DNA of 7,489 nucleotides. Origin: Paenibacillus sp. Its GTDB lineage: Bacteria; Bacillota; Bacilli; Paenibacillales; Paenibacillaceae. Of this stretch, positions 6,183 through 7,489 are shown in pieces. The position numbers and the translations under genes are program-made. Within the stretch, counting starts at the first letter, position 1. Each line of letters opens with the position of its first letter. The notes under the pieces were generated by a model. That model was given only the letters and a program-made list of their open reading frames with translations, had not been told where the DNA came from and did no database searches. The stretch spans positions 1 through 7,489 of the forward strand of contig JAQSXN010000174.1 of the NCBI GenBank assembly GCA_029256665.1. Direction: 5' to 3'.

Positions 6183-6211
6183 AGTATCGGTCATTTCGAA
6201 GAAGGAGGCAA
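6183..6211 (-). promoter_or_regulatory. Possible promoter for the cyclotransferase gene
   Basis: On the minus strand TTGCCT (6211-6206) and GATACT (6188-6183) are 17 bases apart and match the consensus at four of six positions each. Spacing to the TTG start (about 40 bases) is reasonable. It overlaps the plus-strand promoter candidate of the dehydrogenase gene back to back. Confidence 0.3.
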
Positions 6212-6215
6212 GATA

Positions 6216-6224
6216 TGGTACAAT
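6216..6224 (+). promoter_or_regulatory. Extended -10 promoter candidate for the glutamate dehydrogenase gene
   Basis: TGG followed by TACAAT is an extended -10 element with five of six consensus bases. No good -35 box is found 16-18 bases upstream, which extended -10 promoters can tolerate. Transcription would begin near 6231, leaving a leader of about 57 bases before the ATG at 6288. Confidence 0.45.
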
Positions 6225-6287
6225 GGGTTCGCTGCAACTTTTGAACAACCGCTTCACACTAATACGCTTGCTAGGAGGACAATACCA

Positions 6288-7489
6288 ATGGCTAGTCAAA
6301 CCGGCGCAATCGTACAGCAATCTCTAACCGCTTTAATGGATGACTCTTCGTTTCTACCGCAATTGCAAGGCGAGCTCCGCGAACGTTCGTTCCGGTCTCT
6401 AGCAGCCATCCTGTCCACGCCGAACAAGGTTCACAAGGCCTTTCTTCGCATCGCGCTCGGCGACGGCAACGTCGTCCGCATTCCCGCCTTCCGCATTCAG
6501 CACAATGACGCGCTGGGTCCGTACAAAGGCGGCATCCGTTTCCACGAAACGGTCAACGAAGAGGAAGTCACCAATCTGGCGGCGCTCATGACGCTCAAAA
6601 ACGCGTTGCACGAAGTTCCTTTCGGCGGCGGCAAAGGCGGCGTCGTCATCAATCCGCGCACGTTCTCCGATAAGGATCTATATCTCATCTGCAAAAAATA
6701 CGTCCAATACTTCAGCGACGTGCTCGGGCCCGACAAGGACATCCCCGCTCCCGACATGGGCACTGGCGAACGAGAGATGGATTGGATGATGGCCGAATAC
6801 AAAAACATCCACCCCGGTTCCCCCTATCTGGGAAGCTTCACGGGCAAAAGCATCGTCAGCGGCGGCTCGCTCGGTCGGCGGGAAGCGACGGGCAAGGGCG
6901 TTTATTTCACCTTCCGCTACATGCTCCACGATTACTTGAACGAACATGGCAGTTGGTTAGCCGGCAGCGGCAACACATTTGCCAAAACGGCTCGCGATCA
7001 TGCGGGCAAACCGTTATCCATCGCCGTGCAGGGCTTCGGCAACGTTGGATCGGTCGCCGCTCTGGAAGCGTACAATTGCCCCTCGCTGCGCAATCGTGTC
7101 GTCGCGGTCAGCGACCGCAGCGTCACGCTGTACAACGAAGAAGGGCTCGACATCCCCGCGCTGATCGAATTCGCCTCCGCGAACAAAGGCGATCTGCCGG
7201 CTTCCCCAGACATGCTTGCGTCTGTCGGATTAAAGGCTCAGGTTATGGGGCGCGAGGACGTGCTGTATCTGAACGTCGACGTCCTGTTCCTTGCCGCGCT
7301 GGAGGACCAGATTCGCGCGGACAACGTGGCGGAGGTCAAAGCCCGCATCATCGTCGAGGGCGCCAACGCTCCCATTACGGGCGAAGCGGATGCCGTCTTG
7401 TCCGACAACGGCACCATCATCATACCCGATATTCTTGCGAACGCCGGCGGCGTGATCGTCTCGTATTTCGAATGGCTGCAAGGCCGCGA
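6288..7489 (+). CDS. Glu/Leu/Phe/Val-family dehydrogenase, probably glutamate dehydrogenase (3' end missing)
   Basis: The frame is open from the ATG to the window edge, giving the first 400 residues of a protein of probably 420-440. It would interconvert glutamate and 2-oxoglutarate plus ammonium with NAD(P). The substrate-binding half has GPYKGGIRFH (Lys80), MTLKN (Lys104), the family signature VPFGGGKGGVVINP with catalytic Lys116, and DIPAPDMGT with Asp156. The spacing of Lys80, Lys104, Lys116 and Asp156 equals that of Lys89, Lys113, Lys125 and Asp165 of Clostridium symbiosum glutamate dehydrogenase, as I remember it. Lys80 and Ser392 (in SYFEW) correspond to residues that hold the side-chain carboxylate of glutamate, arguing against leucine or phenylalanine dehydrogenase. 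The cofactor domain has GFGNVG at 250-255 or close by. Residues about 221-242 look like an insertion. AGGAGG lies nine to ten bases before the ATG. Coenzyme preference and catabolic or biosynthetic role are not determined. Confidence 0.93.
   Translation, partial: MASQTGAIVQQSLTALMDDSSFLPQLQGELRERSFRSLAAILSTPNKVHKAFLRIALGDGNVVRIPAFRIQHNDALGPYKGGIRFHETVNEEEVTNLAALMTLKNALHEVPFGGGKGGVVINPRTFSDKDLYLICKKYVQYFSDVLGPDKDIPAPDMGTGEREMDWMMAEYKNIHPGSPYLGSFTGKSIVSGGSLGRREATGKGVYFTFRYMLHDYLNEHGSWLAGSGNTFAKTARDHAGKPLSIAVQGFGNVGSVAALEAYNCPSLRNRVVAVSDRSVTLYNEEGLDIPALIEFASANKGDLPASPDMLASVGLKAQVMGREDVLYLNVDVLFLAALEDQIRADNVAEVKARIIVEGANAPITGEADAVLSDNGTIIIPDILANAGGVIVSYFEWLQGR

Noticed and set aside
6399..7481. 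Several minus-strand frames of 61-103 codons at the right end
   Set aside because: All are antisense to the open glutamate dehydrogenase frame, which has every catalytic motif.
1..7489. tRNA, rRNA, CRISPR repeats, insertion sequences, attachment sites
   Set aside because: I found no cloverleaf-like stretch, no regularly spaced repeats, no transposase or integrase motifs and no terminal inverted repeats.

Overview
This 7.5 kb window looks like a chromosomal piece of a moderately GC-rich, low-G+C-lineage Gram-positive (Firmicute). The reasons are strong AGGAGG-type ribosome sites, frequent TTG/GTG starts, a SpoIIAB/SpoIIAA/SpoIIE-type partner-switching set, a YcnJ-like CopD protein and a RocG/GudB-like glutamate dehydrogenase. 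Paenibacillus or Cohnella is my best guess, but this is an inference from style, not from a search.

Layout: positions 5269 down to 106 hold six genes, all on the minus strand. In transcription order they are: a CopD-family membrane protein (5269-3902); a two-membrane-segment NarL-type sensor kinase (3873-3016); its LuxR-type response regulator (3023-2301, overlapping the kinase by 8 bases); a 144-base gap; then an RsbW/SpoIIAB-like anti-sigma kinase (2156-1710), an RsbV/SpoIIAA-like STAS protein (1686-1342) and a membrane-anchored GAF-SpoIIE phosphatase (1299-106). Two modules are therefore visible: a CopD-linked two-component system and a complete kinase/antagonist/phosphatase partner switch with no sigma factor beside it.

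From 5423 on the picture changes. A 49-residue unrecognised small protein is encoded on the plus strand with an exceptionally strong ribosome site. It is followed by a long hairpin that probably ends transcription from both sides. A gamma-glutamylcyclotransferase-like gene lies on the minus strand (6143-5745), and divergent from it a glutamate dehydrogenase gene starts at 6288 and runs off the right edge.

How they may work together: the kinase probably senses a membrane or envelope condition, perhaps copper, through its short extracytoplasmic loop or through the CopD partner, and its regulator acts on unknown promoters. The W-V-U set would let a signal reaching the phosphatase dephosphorylate the STAS protein and pull the kinase off a target encoded elsewhere. 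Whether the two modules are linked by read-through or regulation is open. The two glutamate-related genes form a separate, divergent pair. I saw no RNA genes, mobile elements, CRISPR arrays or obvious signs of recent transfer.
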